Translations under genes and position numbers: made by a program
Shown here: in pieces, positions 31,109 to 38,960 of the stretch
How positions within the stretch are numbered: the first letter of the stretch is position 1
Layout: each line of letters opens with the position of its first letter
Assembly (NCBI RefSeq): GCF_023656745.1
Contig: NZ_JAMOKO010000013.1
Location: 1 to 59,027, forward strand
Source: Collinsella sp. BG-O-102
GTDB lineage: Bacteria > Actinomycetota > Coriobacteriia > Coriobacteriales > Coriobacteriaceae
DNA: 59,027 nucleotides
Reading direction: 5' to 3'
The notes under the pieces: model-generated
What the model saw: the letters and a program-made list of their open reading frames with translations, nothing else
Databases searched by the model: none
Told to the model about the DNA's origin: nothing

Positions 31109-32635
31109 TTAGTCTGCTCGATAGTGCGATCCGAGACTTTCGGTTCGCTTACGCATGGCTTTGATCATTTCCTGTGCTAGTTGAATCTGCGATTGCAGGC
31201 GGGCGAGGGCTGCGACTTCGCTGTCCTGGGCTTTCTGTGTGCTCAAGGTCGTTGCCTCTGTCTTCAAGCCCTCAAGCTCGTGTAGTGCCTCGGATAGGCC
31301 CGTCTCTGTGCGGTTGATCATGCAATAGGTGCTCATCGTGTGCTTAAGGCTGTGTGTCAGGCGTTCGGCATCTGCTGTAGCTATGCCATGCTGGGGGAGG
31401 GCGATATCCGCCTTCAGGGCTGTCTCAGGCTCTTTCTGCGCTGCAAGGGCTGCCGATGTGCCTGCGATGCGCCCGAACACGATGCCGTTGGCGCTTGACA
31501 AGCCACCAATGCGGTCGGCGCCGTGCATGCCGCCTGTCGCCTCGCCGCAAGCGTAGAGGCCCTCAACGCCCGTGTGCGCGGTCTTATCGATCTTGATGCC
31601 GCCGTTAGCGGCGTGGGCATACATCGCAACGCGCATCTCGTCAGTCGGGGCGATGCCGTGCTCGTCTTGCAGCCAGGTGGCAAAGGTCTGCACAAACTCT
31701 GGGACATCCTCGCGGGGGAAGTCGTAGTGGAGTGCCAGGCCTTCGACACCTGCCTGATCGATGACGAGATCGATAGCGCGGGAGGCCAAGCGTGACGTGA
31801 AGGGACCATATCCAGAGCGCTGCTCGAGCAGGTCGTCCAGCTTGTCGTCGGCAATATCTACCGGCTGGTCTACGTGCACGTAGCGCCAGGTTTTCTCATT
31901 GAAGACCAAGTTACGTCTGGGCTCGATGAAGCCGGGCATCATCTGCATGAACTCTATATTAGTAAGTGTTGCGCCGTGCGCCAGCGCGATGGCCTGCGAG
32001 GAACTGAGCACATCAGCCGACGTAAGGCTGCGCTCGAACAGGCCGCCTGTGCCACCGGCTGCGATGACCGTGGCCTTGGCAGCAAAGGGCACGATTCGAT
32101 TTTCGGTAAGGTCGTAGAGTACGGTTCCGGTTATTCTGCCGTTCGTGTCCTCAACAAGGTCGATAAGCTCATGGCGGGGGAGCAGGCGAATGCCGAGCGA
32201 CTCGATCCAGGTCGTCAGAGCGTCCTCAAGGGGCTTGCGGGTGAGGCCGAGCCACATGCGCGTCTTGTGGTCAAAGCAGGGGATAAATTGCTTTTGTTGA
32301 GCACTCTTGGCGCTTTGCGGACGCTGGAGCTCAACGCCCAGGTCTTGCTCGAGCCAGTCAATCGCTTGGGGAATGCCGTGGACGAACGTTTGGACGAGTT
32401 CGGGGTCGGCAACGCCGCCGCCGACGGCCAGGATGGTGTCGATGAGGTCCTGCTCGTCGTCTTCGTCGACGGGACCGATGAGGCCGAGGCCCCAGGTACC
32501 CGGGAAGAAGCTCGCTCCACTCATGGTCTTGCCGGCGCTTGCCACAGTGACGGTTGCACCCGTGCGTGCCGCTTCGATGGCGGCACAAAGGCCCGCAATG
32601 CCAGATCCAATTACCAGTACATCAGTCGATTCCAT
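31109..32635 (-). CDS. FAD-dependent oxidoreductase (L-aspartate oxidase/fumarate reductase-like)
   Basis: 508 residues. N-terminal dinucleotide motif VLVIGSGIAGLCAAIEAA (residues 6-23). Family stretches: AAGGTGG near residue 200, the C-terminal FAD segment YACGEATGGMHGADRIGGLSSANGIVFG near residues 385-412, and a Glu/Gln-rich helical tail as in L-aspartate oxidase (NadB) and the soluble fumarate reductase flavoproteins. No nadA or nadC is adjacent, so a NAD-synthesis role is not supported by context; a dehydrogenase or reductase role is equally possible. An AAAGGA site supports the start at 32635. It is a single gene, between the tRNA cluster and the terminator of the next operon. Confidence 0.8.
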   Translation of the reverse strand: MESTDVLVIGSGIAGLCAAIEAARTGATVTVASAGKTMSGASFFPGTWGLGLIGPVDEDDEQDLIDTILAVGGGVADPELVQTFVHGIPQAIDWLEQDLGVELQRPQSAKSAQQKQFIPCFDHKTRMWLGLTRKPLEDALTTWIESLGIRLLPRHELIDLVEDTNGRITGTVLYDLTENRIVPFAAKATVIAAGGTGGLFERSLTSADVLSSSQAIALAHGATLTNIEFMQMMPGFIEPRRNLVFNEKTWRYVHVDQPVDIADDKLDDLLEQRSGYGPFTSRLASRAIDLVIDQAGVEGLALHYDFPREDVPEFVQTFATWLQDEHGIAPTDEMRVAMYAHAANGGIKIDKTAHTGVEGLYACGEATGGMHGADRIGGLSSANGIVFGRIAGTSAALAAQKEPETALKADIALPQHGIATADAERLTHSLKHTMSTYCMINRTETGLSEALHELEGLKTEATTLSTQKAQDSEVAALARLQSQIQLAQEMIKAMRKRTESLGSHYRAD

Positions 32636-32823
32636 CGGATTCCTTTCTCGTCCGGCGCATTGTCGCACGGGTGATCGGCAATGGGGCCGCAAAGACCCGG
32701 CAAATCGGTAAAGGGCAAATATGGCAGGTGGGCGTCATGGACGCTCTGACGCTCCATCTCATCACATCTTGCATTTCGCCCCAGCTGATATATCGGCATT
32801 AGCTACCCTGCGCCAGCGCAAAC

Positions 32824-32857
32824 AAAAAGAGCCGCTACCTCGAAAGGTAGCGGCTCC
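32824..32857 (-). terminator. Terminator of the GGGtGRT operon (minus strand)
   Basis: 12-base perfect arms GAGCCGCTACCT / AGGTAGCGGCTC (32829-32856) around CGAA. The AAAAA on its left reads as a T-run for minus-strand transcription. Confidence 0.9.
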
Positions 32858-32891
32858 AAAGCTCAACTATATGAGCATCGCGCGGGCGCGA

Positions 32892-33896
32892 TTAGGCCTT
32901 GAGGGCCTCCTCGACGGCGACAGCGCAGGCGACGGTGGCACCGACCATGGGGTTGTTGCCCATGCCGATGAGACCCATCATGTCGACGTGCGCAGGCACG
33001 GAGGAAGAACCGGCGAACTGGGCGTCGGAGTGCATACGGCCCATGGTGTCGGTCATGCCGTAAGAGGCAGGGCCGGCGCCCATGTTGTCCGGGTGCAGGG
33101 TACGGCCAGTGCCGCCACCAGAAGCGACGGAGAAGTACTTCTTGCCAGCCTCGAGGCGCTCCTTCTTGTAGGTGCCAGCGACGGGGTGCTGGAAGCGCGT
33201 GGGGTTGGTGGAGTTACCGGTGATCGAGATGTCGACGTTCTCGTGCCACATGATGGCAACGCCCTCGCGGACGTCGTCGGCGCCGTAGCAGTTGACGGCG
33301 GCGCGGGGACCATCGGAGTAGGGGATGGTCTCGACGACCTTGAGCTCGCCCGTGAAGTAGTCGAACTGGGTCTTCACGTAGGTGAAGCCGTTGATGCGGG
33401 CGATGATCTGAGCAGCGTCCTTGCCCAGACCGTTGAGGATGACGCGCAGCGGCTTCTTGCGAGCCTTGTTGGCGTTCAGAGCCAGGCCGATAGCACCCTC
33501 AGCGGCAGCGAAGGACTCGTGACCGGCCAGGAAGGCGAAGCACTCGGTGTCGTCGGAGAGCAGCATAGCGCCCAGGTTGCCGTGGCCCAGACCGACCTTG
33601 CGGTCCTCGGCGACGGAGCCGGGAACGGTGAAGGCCTGGATGCCCTCGCCGATGATGGCGGCAGCCTCAGAAGCGGACTTGGCGCCACGCTTGACAGCGA
33701 GAGCGCAACCGAGGGTGTAGGCCCACTCGGCGTTCTGGAAGGCGATGGACTGGGTGTTGTTGACGATCTCACGCGGGTTGAAGCCCTTGTCGGTGCAGAT
33801 CTGCAGAGCTTCCTCGAGGGAGGCGATGCCGTTGTCGGCGAGGCACTTGTTGATCTTGTCAGCGCGGCGCTCGTAACCTTCGAACGTAACAGTCAT
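32892..33896 (-). CDS. GGGtGRT family protein
   Basis: 334 residues, highly conserved-looking, with the name-giving stretch ASGGGTGRTLHPDNMGAGP near residues 259-277 and a glycine/methionine-rich C-terminus (GLIGMGNNPMVGATVACAVA). The GGGtGRT family is recognised in anaerobes and is always seen with an IscU/NifU-like gene, as here, but its activity is not established. No signal peptide or membrane helix. A GGGAGG site precedes the start. It is co-transcribed behind the IscU-like gene (18-base gap), and the terminator follows. Confidence 0.9.
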   Translation of the reverse strand: MTVTFEGYERRADKINKCLADNGIASLEEALQICTDKGFNPREIVNNTQSIAFQNAEWAYTLGCALAVKRGAKSASEAAAIIGEGIQAFTVPGSVAEDRKVGLGHGNLGAMLLSDDTECFAFLAGHESFAAAEGAIGLALNANKARKKPLRVILNGLGKDAAQIIARINGFTYVKTQFDYFTGELKVVETIPYSDGPRAAVNCYGADDVREGVAIMWHENVDISITGNSTNPTRFQHPVAGTYKKERLEAGKKYFSVASGGGTGRTLHPDNMGAGPASYGMTDTMGRMHSDAQFAGSSSVPAHVDMMGLIGMGNNPMVGATVACAVAVEEALKA

Positions 33897-33914
33897 AGTT
33901 ATTTCCCTCCCTTT

Positions 33915-34649
33915 CTACTCGTGAACCGGGAACACGCTGGCGACGGAGTGAGTCTCCTCGTCGGTGCGCGGGTCGATGTACTTGGCAGCGTTCTCCCACT
34001 GACCATAGTGGCCCATAGCGCCAGCGATGGCCTCCTCGGGGGTCTTGCCGGCCTTGACAGCGTCGGTGAACTTGCCGAGGTTCAGGAACTCGAACGCGAT
34101 GATCTCGTTCTTGTCGTTGAGAGCCATGCGGGTGACGTAGCCCTGAGCGAGCTCGAGGTAACGAGCGCCCTTGGCCTTGGTGCCGAACATGGTGCCGACC
34201 TGAGAGCGAAGGCCCTTGCCGAGGTCGTCGAGGGAGGCGCCCACGGGCAGGCCGCCCTCGGAGAACGCGGTCTGGCTGCGGCCGTAAACGATCTGCAGGA
34301 AGATCTCGCGCATAGCAACGTTGATGGCGTCGCAGACAAGGTCGGTGTTGAGGGCCTCGAGGATGGTCTTACCGGGAAGGATCTCGGAAGCCATGGCGGC
34401 AGAGTGGGTCATGCCCGAGCAGCCGATGGTCTCAACGAGGGCCTCCTCGATGATGCCGTCCTTGACGTTCAGCGTGAGCTTGCAGGCGCCTTGCTGAGGT
34501 GCGCACCAACCCACACCGTGCGTAAGACCGGAGATGTCGGAAATCTCCTTAGCCTGGACCCACTTGCCCTCCTCGGGGATGGGTGCGGGGCCGTGGTATG
34601 CACCCTTGGCAACGGGGCACATGTTCTCCACTTCCTGTGAGTACTGCAT
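33915..34649 (-). CDS. IscU/NifU-like iron-sulfur scaffold homologue (GGGtGRT partner)
   Basis: 244 residues, longer than an ordinary IscU (~130-145). The N-terminal half shows the NifU-N pattern with cysteines in GWCAPQQGAC, TIGCSGMTHSAAMASEIL and LVCDAINVAM, which could form the usual three-cysteine cluster site. The C-terminal half (QGYVTRMALNDKNEIIAFEFLNLGKFTDAVKAG) is specific to this subfamily. An AGGAGG site precedes 34649. It is first in a two-gene operon with the GGGtGRT gene. Since a complete suf operon lies 2 kb away, this pair is probably dedicated to something other than general cluster assembly. Confidence 0.85.
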   Translation of the reverse strand: MQYSQEVENMCPVAKGAYHGPAPIPEEGKWVQAKEISDISGLTHGVGWCAPQQGACKLTLNVKDGIIEEALVETIGCSGMTHSAAMASEILPGKTILEALNTDLVCDAINVAMREIFLQIVYGRSQTAFSEGGLPVGASLDDLGKGLRSQVGTMFGTKAKGARYLELAQGYVTRMALNDKNEIIAFEFLNLGKFTDAVKAGKTPEEAIAGAMGHYGQWENAAKYIDPRTDEETHSVASVFPVHE

Positions 34650-35052
34650 GCCTCTCCTCTCTATCGTGTTGGCGTCCCGTCTGGGGGCCGTGGCTGGCGA
34701 TTGCCGGGCGACCCTTCGAAAGGGACATGACATGCAGCCCTTATAATACCGCGAAATGCACGGAATATTCGGCGAACGGCTCAGTTTTCGTAGCGAGAAG
34801 TCCGGAAGTTTTAATTGAAACGGTTTAACTCTATGTTCTGTGGTCGCGAACTTCCGTAGAGGGGGTCCGTCTTGGGCAAGCTATTGGTCAGCTCTTGTAA
34901 GCATTGCGGGGGTTGACCTGTTGCAACGGTGCCGTTCGCCGCCTGATTACTGCCTTTGGCCGCGCGAGTGTATTGTTTTGCGTGAATGTTTTGATGGCAC
35001 GCTTCAATCGTGCTGTATTGGATGGCAAGCAGATCCCGGCGAAGGGAGCGCC
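34650..35052. other. Divergent spacer upstream of the transposase-like gene
   Basis: 403 bases without a supported gene. The open frame that continues upstream of the transposase start is not family sequence. No repeats, hairpins with T-runs or clear promoters were found. Confidence 0.4.
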
Positions 35053-35862
35053 ATGCAGCGCGTTTGGAGAACGGTTACCGGCTTTTACCATGTCTGTGCC
35101 CGCGGTACGGGCAAGCGGCTCATCTTTGAGGGCGATGACGACCGGTGGGAGTTTTTGGAGCTGATGCGCAAGTGCTGCCGCGAGGAGGGCGTGACGGTTA
35201 TCGCCTGGTGCCTTATGGGCAATCACGTGCATTTGGTGCTTGCAGATTACGAGGACAGGATGAGCGCGGCGATGCACCGTCTGCTTTTGACGTACGCGCG
35301 GCGGTTCAATAAACGCACGGGGCGCACAGGCCATCTGTTCCAGAACCGTTTTGACCGGCGTTCGCTCGATACCGATTGGCAGGTGATGGAGGCTATTCGC
35401 TCCGTACACGCCGGTCCGCAGGAGGTGGGCATCAGTCTCATTGAGCGTTATCCCTGGAGCAGCTTTGCGGAGCATTTGTGCGCTTACGACGGTGACGCGG
35501 CCGATGTCGCGAGGGGATTTTCTGATCCTTCTTGCGTGCTTGAGCTTTTTGGTTCTGCCGAGGGCTTTATTGCCTATTCGCTTTCGGCGCCCGACGGCAG
35601 TGAGCCAGCGCTGTGCGATATGAAAGAGACGGAGTGGGAACGCCACGCCTTTGCCAACAAGTTGGCGAAGGAGCTAGGGGTTCCGCTCAACGGGGTTAAA
35701 ACTGTACCACCGGCGCAGCGCGATACCGTTATTGTTGGATTGAACAATGCCGGCTTTACAGTGCGTCAGATTGAGCGGTATACCGGGATTGGCAAAAGTA
35801 CCGTCTCTCGTATCGTGCGCACTTATGCTCAGGTGGACGCGCAGGTCGAGGGATCGAAATAA
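35053..35862 (+). CDS. REP-associated tyrosine transposase-like protein (Y1/HUH)
   Basis: 269 residues. Single-strand endonuclease of the IS200/RAYT type: HUH motif GNHVHLVL with His58 and His60, and the catalytic tyrosine Tyr81 in LLLTYARRFNKRTGR. After the Y1 domain (~1-145) comes a C-terminal extension ending in a helix-turn-helix (NNAGFTVRQIERYTGIGKSTVSRIV). RAYTs are single-copy, domesticated relatives of IS200 transposases that act on REP-type palindromes. A GAAGGGAG site supports 35053. No IS ends are visible around it, matching a domesticated gene. The hairpin repeats in this window are candidate substrates. Confidence 0.88.
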   Translation: MQRVWRTVTGFYHVCARGTGKRLIFEGDDDRWEFLELMRKCCREEGVTVIAWCLMGNHVHLVLADYEDRMSAAMHRLLLTYARRFNKRTGRTGHLFQNRFDRRSLDTDWQVMEAIRSVHAGPQEVGISLIERYPWSSFAEHLCAYDGDAADVARGFSDPSCVLELFGSAEGFIAYSLSAPDGSEPALCDMKETEWERHAFANKLAKELGVPLNGVKTVPPAQRDTVIVGLNNAGFTVRQIERYTGIGKSTVSRIVRTYAQVDAQVEGSK

Positions 35863-35878
35863 AGGCAGAAAAGAAAAT

Positions 35879-35910
35879 GGCCGAACCGCTCTTAGTCAAG
35901 CGATTCGGCC
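35879..35910. terminator. Convergent terminator between the transposase and sufU
   Basis: Stem GGCCGAA-C-CGCT / AGCG-A-TTCGGCC around CTTAGTCA, with A-rich sequence on the left and weaker T content on the right. It probably serves both convergent genes. Confidence 0.65.
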
Positions 35911-35922
35911 AACGAAATTCTT

Positions 35923-35957
35923 AAGATTTGGGATAAATACTACTGATTATTTTGCCC
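35923..35957. promoter_or_regulatory. Operator-like motif at the 3' end of sufU
   Basis: AAGATTTGGGATAAATACT then CTGATTATTTTGCCCC. It matches the two motifs upstream of the Rrf2-type regulator gene (41309-41343 and 41352-41386) over most of its length. It straddles the sufU stop codon, an unexpected place for an operator. Confidence 0.35.
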
Positions 35958-36374
35958 CTCGAGCATGCCGTCGAGGGTGCGCCAGGCGAGCTCGGCGCAT
36001 TTGACGCGGGCGGGCATGTGCGAGATGTCCTGAAGCTGGGCGGCCTCGTCCAGGTCTTCCAGGTCTTCCTCGGAGAGCTGCTCGCCGCGGATCATGGCGA
36101 GGAAGAGCTCTGCCAGGCGGTGAGCTTCCTCGACGGTCTCGCCGGTGATGAGGTCGGCCATGATGTCGGCACTGGCCTGGCTGATGGCGCAGCCGTGGCC
36201 GGTAAAGGAGGCCTCCTCGATCACGTTGTTCTCGACACGTAGCTGCAGGGTGAGCTCGTCTCCGCAGCTGGGGTTGATGCCGTCGTGCTCGTGCGTGGGA
36301 GCATCCATCTCGTACTTATAGTCGGGGTGCGAGTTGTGCTCCATAAATGTGGTGGAGGTGTACAGATTACCCAT
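35940..36374 (-). CDS. sufU: SufU-type iron-sulfur assembly protein
   Basis: 144 residues. Accepts sulfur from SufS cysteine. Ligand residues of the SufU zinc/sulfur site are visible: Cys37 and Asp39 (CGDE), Cys62 (GHGCAISQASADIM) and Cys126 (RVKCAELAW), with the SufU-type insertion between the second and third cysteines that distinguishes it from IscU. The start at 36374 lies inside the end of sufS (8-base overlap), so translation is coupled. It is the last gene of the suf operon. Confidence 0.92.
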   Translation of the reverse strand: MGNLYTSTTFMEHNSHPDYKYEMDAPTHEHDGINPSCGDELTLQLRVENNVIEEASFTGHGCAISQASADIMADLITGETVEEAHRLAELFLAMIRGEQLSEEDLEDLDEAAQLQDISHMPARVKCAELAWRTLDGMLEGQNNQ

Positions 36375-37692
36375 TGAACGTGCTCCAAACGTGATGCAGG
36401 CCGGCGATGAACTTGTCGATGTCGGCCTTGTCGTTGTAGAAGGCCACGCTGGCGCGGCAGCAGGCAAGGTTCTCGACGCCCAGCCAGGTAAGCAGCGGCT
36501 GCGCGCAGTGGTGGCCGGCGCGGATGCAGACGCCGTCCATGTCCATGATGCTCGCGACGTCGTGCGGGTGGATGCCCTTGACGTTAAAGCTCACGACGCC
36601 GTGGTGGTTGTCCCAATAGATGGAGCCGATGATCTGGACAAAGTCGAGCTGCATGAGTTCGCCCATCAGATAGTGGACGAGTGCCCGCTCGCGGGCCTGG
36701 ATGTTCTCGTAACCCACCGTGTTGACCAGGTAGTCGAGTGCTGCACCCGTGGCGAAGATGCCGGCGGCGTCCTGCGTGCCGGCCTCGAATTTCTCGGGAA
36801 CGGGCGCCCAGATGGCGTCCTGCTCGGTGACCGAGTCGATCATCTCGCCGCCGGTGAGCATGGGCGGCATGGCGTTGAGCAGGTCCATTTTGCCCCACAG
36901 CACGCCGATGCCCATGGGGCCCATGGCCTTGTGCGCGCTAAAGGCAAAGAAGTCGGCGCCCAGGTCGGCCACATCGACCGGCATGTGCGGCAGCGACTGT
37001 GCACCGTCGACGACCAGGTAGCCGCCGTACTTGTGCACGAGCTTGCCGAGGTTCTTGACCGGGTTCTCGACGCCCAACACGTTGGAGACCTGACCCACGG
37101 CCAGAATCTTGGTCTTGGGACCAACCTTGGCAAGAACCTCCTCGGTGGTGAGCTGACCGGTCTTGGTGGGGTAGAGGTAGACGAGCTTGGCGCCGGTCTC
37201 GCGGCAGACCTGCTGCCACGGAATCAGGTTGGAGTGGTGCTCCATGATGGTGATGACGACCTCGTCGCCCGGCTCGAGGACTGTGGGTGCAAAGCTCTTG
37301 GCGACCAGGTTGAGCGACTCGCTCGTGTTGCGGGTGAAGACGACCTCGTTGGCCTGGGCGGCGCCGATGAGGTCGGCGATCTGCTGGCGCACCTTCGCGA
37401 TAGCCTCAGTGGCCTCGACGGACAGCGAGTACAGGCCGCGCAGAGGGTTGGCGTTCATGCGCTGGTAGAAGTCGCGCTCGGCGTCGAGCACACAGGCAGG
37501 ACGCTGCGCGGTGGCGGCACTATCGAGGAAGGCGATCTCGGGGTGCTGCTGGAACAGCGGGAACTGGCCCTTGTAGGGGTTAGTCTCGATGTCCACAGTG
37601 GGCCAGCCGCGCGAGGCCTCGTCGCTGGCGTCGAGCTCCATAGGCTCCGGTGCGGTACAGGTGTCGCATTTAACGTGCTCGGTGTCGATCAT
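36367..37692 (-). CDS. sufS: Cysteine desulfurase SufS
   Basis: 441 residues. PLP enzyme that takes sulfur from cysteine for Fe-S clusters. PLP-lysine Lys255 in FSAHKAMGPMGIG, active-site Cys396 in RAGHHCAQP, and EHHSNLIPWQ at 151-160. An N-terminal extension of ~45 residues contains CDTC, not seen in ordinary SufS (~405 residues). The GAGGAG site precedes the ATG, which overlaps the sufD stop as ATGA (37689-37692). It passes sulfur to SufU encoded next. Confidence 0.94.
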   Translation of the reverse strand: MIDTEHVKCDTCTAPEPMELDASDEASRGWPTVDIETNPYKGQFPLFQQHPEIAFLDSAATAQRPACVLDAERDFYQRMNANPLRGLYSLSVEATEAIAKVRQQIADLIGAAQANEVVFTRNTSESLNLVAKSFAPTVLEPGDEVVITIMEHHSNLIPWQQVCRETGAKLVYLYPTKTGQLTTEEVLAKVGPKTKILAVGQVSNVLGVENPVKNLGKLVHKYGGYLVVDGAQSLPHMPVDVADLGADFFAFSAHKAMGPMGIGVLWGKMDLLNAMPPMLTGGEMIDSVTEQDAIWAPVPEKFEAGTQDAAGIFATGAALDYLVNTVGYENIQARERALVHYLMGELMQLDFVQIIGSIYWDNHHGVVSFNVKGIHPHDVASIMDMDGVCIRAGHHCAQPLLTWLGVENLACCRASVAFYNDKADIDKFIAGLHHVWSTFNG

Positions 37693-38960
37693 GCGAGCTC
37701 CTCTTCAAAGTTGTCGATCAGGTTGTTGCCCAGGCGGACGACGGCGGCGCGGGTGCGCTCGTCGGTGGCGGAAAGTGCGGCGTCCTCCAGCTTGGCGCGG
37801 ACGAACAGGTCCTCGGCGGCGTTTTGGTCAAGGCCGCGGCAGGCGAGGTAGAACAGTTGCTCGTCGCGGACGTGGCCGATGGTGGCTCCGTGGTTGCCGG
37901 CGACGTCGTCCTCGTCGCAGAGGATGACGGGGACGGTTTTGTTGTCGACGCCCTTGTTGGCGAGCAGCACGGTCTCGCGCTCGGTGCCGGTTGCGCCCTT
38001 GCAGCCGTGCACGAGGTCGATGGTGCCGCGGTAGACCTTCTTGGACGTGCCGGTCAGCACGCCGTTGGCGTCGATCTCGCACTCGGTCTTGCGACCGCGG
38101 TGGCGCAGCTCGTAGTTAAAGTCGCGCACCTGCTCTCGGGCGCCCAGGTAGTCAGTATCGATGGTGACCTTGGCGGTATCGCCCAGCAGGTCGCCGGCAA
38201 GGCCGGTGGCGCTGGCGCCGGCACCCAGGACGGTGTGCTGCACGTTGACGCGCGCGCCCTCGTCCAGGAACAGGCCGGTGTCGTCGAGCGCGATCCAGCT
38301 ATCGTCGAGCGTCTGCGTGCAGGTTACGTTGACGGTGGCGTACTCGTAAGCGCACACGCGTAGCACAGAGACCACGACGCCCTGGCCGTTGACGGGGGAG
38401 TCCAGGGCTATGCGCAGATCGAGTGTTGCCTGCGGACGGGCGACGACGTCGATGGCAGCGATGGCCGCGGCTGCATCGACACCGCTCACGCGCACGGTAA
38501 CCGTGGCGTGCTTGTATGCGGGCACATCGATGACGATGCGCTTGGTAGCGTGCTCGGCCAAGTAGGCGTAGGCAGCCTCACCCATGCCGGTTTCGAAGGC
38601 CTCAGCAGGGGAGAGCTCTTCCTCGAGCTTAATGGCGCCGGCCTGGTAGACGGAGGTTGCGGGCACGTCGAGCTCGGTCTCGGGCGTGATGCGGGCGCGG
38701 TCGGCGGCATCACCGGGGGCGGAGGCACGGCGCTCGGGGAAGCGCTCGGCCATGGCGTCCATGGCGGCGTCGAACGCGTCTGCCACGCCGGTAAACTGCT
38801 CGTCCAAGCCCTCGACCTCAATGGTCTCGGTGGGAGCGGCGGCAAGCTCGTTAGAGAGCTCGAGCTTGGTCTGATTCATCTTCAGCCAGCCCCAAGTGGC
38901 AGCCGGCATCGCGTTGACCTGCTCGAGCGTGGTAGCAGCGGTGTTGGTTTCCTGTTTCAT
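37689..38960 (-). CDS. sufD: SufD, Fe-S scaffold complex subunit
   Basis: 423 residues. The beta-helix SufBD core is seen in the second half (TVLGAGASATGL, RHRGRKTECEIDANGVLTGTSKKVYRGTIDLVHGCKGATGTERE, and the terminal CEDDVAGNHGATIGHV-like segment). The N-terminal ~100 residues are variable, as is usual for SufD. It forms the SufBC2D complex with the products of the two preceding genes. The start overlaps the sufB stop (TAATG). Confidence 0.9.
   Translation of the reverse strand: MKQETNTAATTLEQVNAMPAATWGWLKMNQTKLELSNELAAAPTETIEVEGLDEQFTGVADAFDAAMDAMAERFPERRASAPGDAADRARITPETELDVPATSVYQAGAIKLEEELSPAEAFETGMGEAAYAYLAEHATKRIVIDVPAYKHATVTVRVSGVDAAAAIAAIDVVARPQATLDLRIALDSPVNGQGVVVSVLRVCAYEYATVNVTCTQTLDDSWIALDDTGLFLDEGARVNVQHTVLGAGASATGLAGDLLGDTAKVTIDTDYLGAREQVRDFNYELRHRGRKTECEIDANGVLTGTSKKVYRGTIDLVHGCKGATGTERETVLLANKGVDNKTVPVILCDEDDVAGNHGATIGHVRDEQLFYLACRGLDQNAAEDLFVRAKLEDAALSATDERTRAAVVRLGNNLIDNFEEELA

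Noticed and set aside
31109-32635. Calling the flavoprotein nadB outright
   Set aside because: The family resemblance is shared with fumarate and other reductases, and no nadA or nadC neighbours support it.
32721-34640. 639-codon plus-strand frame opposite the GGGtGRT operon
   Set aside because: It is antisense to two conserved genes, starts without a ribosome site and runs through a strong terminator.
34840-35052. Upstream in-frame extension of the transposase-like gene
   Set aside because: A good GAAGGGAG ribosome site and family-like N-terminus begin at 35053; the 71 upstream codons show no family resemblance.
36334-37851. 505-codon frame opposite sufS
   Set aside because: Shadow of sufS; SufS has all catalytic residues in its own frame.
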